A stretch of 21,630 nucleotides of DNA, from assembly GCA_964431545.1 (NCBI GenBank), contig CAYSLC010000080.1:1-21630 (forward strand), written 5' to 3'. Position numbers and translations under genes: made by a program. Below the pieces are notes generated by a model that saw nothing but the letters and a program-made list of their open reading frames with translations, did no database searches and was not told where the DNA came from. Of the stretch, positions 20,047-21,630 are shown piece after piece (the first letter of the stretch is position 1; every line of letters begins with the position of its first letter). This stretch comes from CAYSLC01 sp964431545 (GTDB lineage Bacteria; Desulfobacterota; Desulfobacteria; Desulfobacterales; JAABSP01).

Positions 20047-21600
20047 TTACTCCATGACCAGATCCCCGAAATAGGGGAAGTTCATGACGTTGACGATCTC
20101 GTCGGCGTTCTTGAGGTCGTCGCTCCCCGCCCAGGAGAGCATCTGCCAGTGGAGCGGAATGAAGGCGGCGTCCTCATGGAGAATCGTCTCGACTTCCTGG
20201 AGCATGCCGGCCCTTTTTTTCAGATCCGTTTCGCTCTGGGAGGCCAGGGTCAGCTCATCCACCTTGGGATTGCAATAGTTGCCGCTGTTGTACTGGCCGT
20301 AGCCGGTCTCCTTGTCGGGGCACATGTACAGAAACTCGTAGAAGTTGGCCGAATCTTCGGTATCCGAATGCCAGCCGATCATCTGAATGTCGGCCACCTG
20401 GGCATCGAATTCATCCCAGTACTGGGCCTTGGGCATGGTCTTGAGTTCCACATCGATCTTGATCTTGGAGAGCATGGAGGCGACCGCCTGGGCGATCTTC
20501 TCATCGTTGACGTACCGGTTGTTGGGGGCGATCATGGAGACGGTGAAGCCGTCTTCATAACCGGCCTCTTTCATCAGCTGCTTGGCCTTTTCGAGATCGT
20601 ACCGGGGGGAGAGTTCGGCCACATGGCCGTCGTACCCTTCGGGGGAGTTCTGGGCGGCGGTGGTGGCCCGGCCCTTCATGATCTTGGCCACGATGCCGGG
20701 GTTGTTGACCGCATAGGCCATGGCCTGCCGGACCTTGGGATTCTTGAACTCTTCCCGCCGTTTCTGATTGAGCTGGAAGGTGATGATCCGGGAACCCGGC
20801 ATGGTGATCAGCTTCACGCCGTCGGTCTTCTCGATCCGATCGAAATCCTGGGGCGGCACCGGCATGATGAAGTCCACGTCGCCGGCCAGCAACGCCGCCA
20901 GCCGGGTGGCGTCCTCGCTGATGGGGGTCAGGATGATGGTGTCCACATTGCCGGAATCCTTGTCCCAGTATTCGGGAAACGCCTTGAGCACCCATTTCTG
21001 CCCCTGATCCCGGGATTCCACCATGTACTTTCCGGTTCCGGACTCATGCTCGTTGGCAAAGGAGTGCTCGGTCTTGACGATGGCGTCCTTGGGCCGCCCC
21101 TTCTCGTCGGTGCCGGTGTAGAATTTGGCGTCCATCGGGAAGATGTAGGTGGCCATATTGAGGGTCAGGCCGTAGGGTTTTTTGGTCTTGATGTCGATGG
21201 TGTAGTCGTCGATGATCTCCGGTTCGGCAAAGGGCTCGAAAAGTCCCTTATAATCCGGGCTCTTGTGGAGCCGGTCCAACGTCCAGGCCACATCCTCGGC
21301 GGTGAAGGGGTTGCCGGAGTGGAACTTCACATCCTTGCGCAGATGGAACCGGAGAGTCAGCGGATCGATCCGCTCCCAATGGGTCGCCAGGCGCGGCTCG
21401 AATTCCATGTCCTTGGTCCAGCGCACCAGCGGATCGAAGACCATGTGGGAGTACTGAAGCATGCCGCCGGACAGCTGCACGTGCGGATCCAGGGAGACCG
21501 GGTCGGCATCCATGGCCAGCCGAAGCGTCTTGCCCTGAACGGCCGTCCCCAGGGACAGAATACATACCACGGTGAACAGTGCGATCCATCGTTTCTTCAT
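20047..21600 (-). CDS. dppA: Peptide ABC transporter, periplasmic substrate-binding protein (SBP family 5)
   Basis: 517 residues. A cleavable signal peptide (MKKRWIALFTVVCILSLGTA, cut probably after AVQG) with no lipobox gives a soluble periplasmic protein. The family-5 signature DVKFHSGNPFTAEDV is at about 89-103. The length fits DppA/OppA-type proteins (about 510-540). It captures short peptides and delivers them to DppBC; nickel or heme binding is also possible in this family, and specificity cannot be read from sequence. The lack of a lipid anchor is typical of Gram-negative systems. AAAGGAG lies 5 bases before the ATG at 21600. It is first in the operon dppA-B-C-D-F; the promoter lies upstream of the window end (only 30 bases remain). 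Confidence 0.93.
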   Translation of the reverse strand: MKKRWIALFTVVCILSLGTAVQGKTLRLAMDADPVSLDPHVQLSGGMLQYSHMVFDPLVRWTKDMEFEPRLATHWERIDPLTLRFHLRKDVKFHSGNPFTAEDVAWTLDRLHKSPDYKGLFEPFAEPEIIDDYTIDIKTKKPYGLTLNMATYIFPMDAKFYTGTDEKGRPKDAIVKTEHSFANEHESGTGKYMVESRDQGQKWVLKAFPEYWDKDSGNVDTIILTPISEDATRLAALLAGDVDFIMPVPPQDFDRIEKTDGVKLITMPGSRIITFQLNQKRREEFKNPKVRQAMAYAVNNPGIVAKIMKGRATTAAQNSPEGYDGHVAELSPRYDLEKAKQLMKEAGYEDGFTVSMIAPNNRYVNDEKIAQAVASMLSKIKIDVELKTMPKAQYWDEFDAQVADIQMIGWHSDTEDSANFYEFLYMCPDKETGYGQYNSGNYCNPKVDELTLASQSETDLKKRAGMLQEVETILHEDAAFIPLHWQMLSWAGSDDLKNADEIVNVMNFPYFGDLVME

Positions 21601-21630
21601 CGTTTCTCCTTTCGTTGTTCGGGTTTGTTT

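Overview
The window is a GC-rich, gene-dense piece of bacterial chromosome. I see no rRNA, tRNA, CRISPR array, insertion sequence or phage gene. The gene set points to an anaerobic Gram-negative bacterium, most likely a Desulfobacterota relative: a sodium-pumping glutaconyl-CoA decarboxylase cluster, a giant adhesin-type surface protein ending in a CFI-box-like tail, an outer-membrane-type lipoprotein and an ammonium-transporter/c-di-GMP fusion. This placement is an inference, because no taxonomic marker is present. A run of 100 Ns at 16004-16103 shows a draft scaffold.

Layout. 3-2735 (+) is the 3' end of a secreted, multi-domain Ig/cadherin-like protein, convergent with a small universal stress protein (2752-3144, -). 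Next, 3419-6744 (+) is a four-gene glutaconyl-CoA decarboxylase operon in the order gcdD-gcdB-gcdC-gcdA. Its first gene, only 50 codons long, starts with GTG and overlaps gcdB by one base. A strong hairpin follows gcdA. 6895-10275 (+) is a 1126-residue Amt-PAS-PAS-GGDEF-EAL fusion, convergent with a one-TM coiled-coil protein (10303-10992, -). 11212-12451 (+) is a pair in which a 63-residue Cys-rich mini-protein overlaps a betaine-homocysteine methyltransferase-like enzyme. 12452-15262 (-) is a probable operon: mini-lipoprotein, SLC13/DASS permease with two RCK_C domains, and an unknown 251-residue protein. It is preceded by a near-consensus promoter, a 14-bp tandem repeat and a GC-rich leader hairpin. 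15488-15922 (+) is an unknown 144-residue protein divergent from that operon. After the assembly gap, 16109-21600 (-) is a complete dppABCDF-type peptide ABC importer.

How the genes may work together. The decarboxylase converts glutaconyl-CoA to crotonyl-CoA and uses the energy to pump Na+. In strict anaerobes this step belongs to glutamate/glutarate fermentation or to the lower pathway of benzoate-type degradation. The Na+ gradient could feed symporters such as the SLC13 permease, but that link is speculative. The Amt fusion probably couples external ammonium to c-di-GMP turnover. The peptide importer and ammonium sensing both fit nitrogen scavenging, without evidence of co-regulation. The most unusual items are the Amt-c-di-GMP fusion, the coupled Cys-rich mini-protein/methyltransferase pair, and the very compact glutaconyl-CoA decarboxylase.
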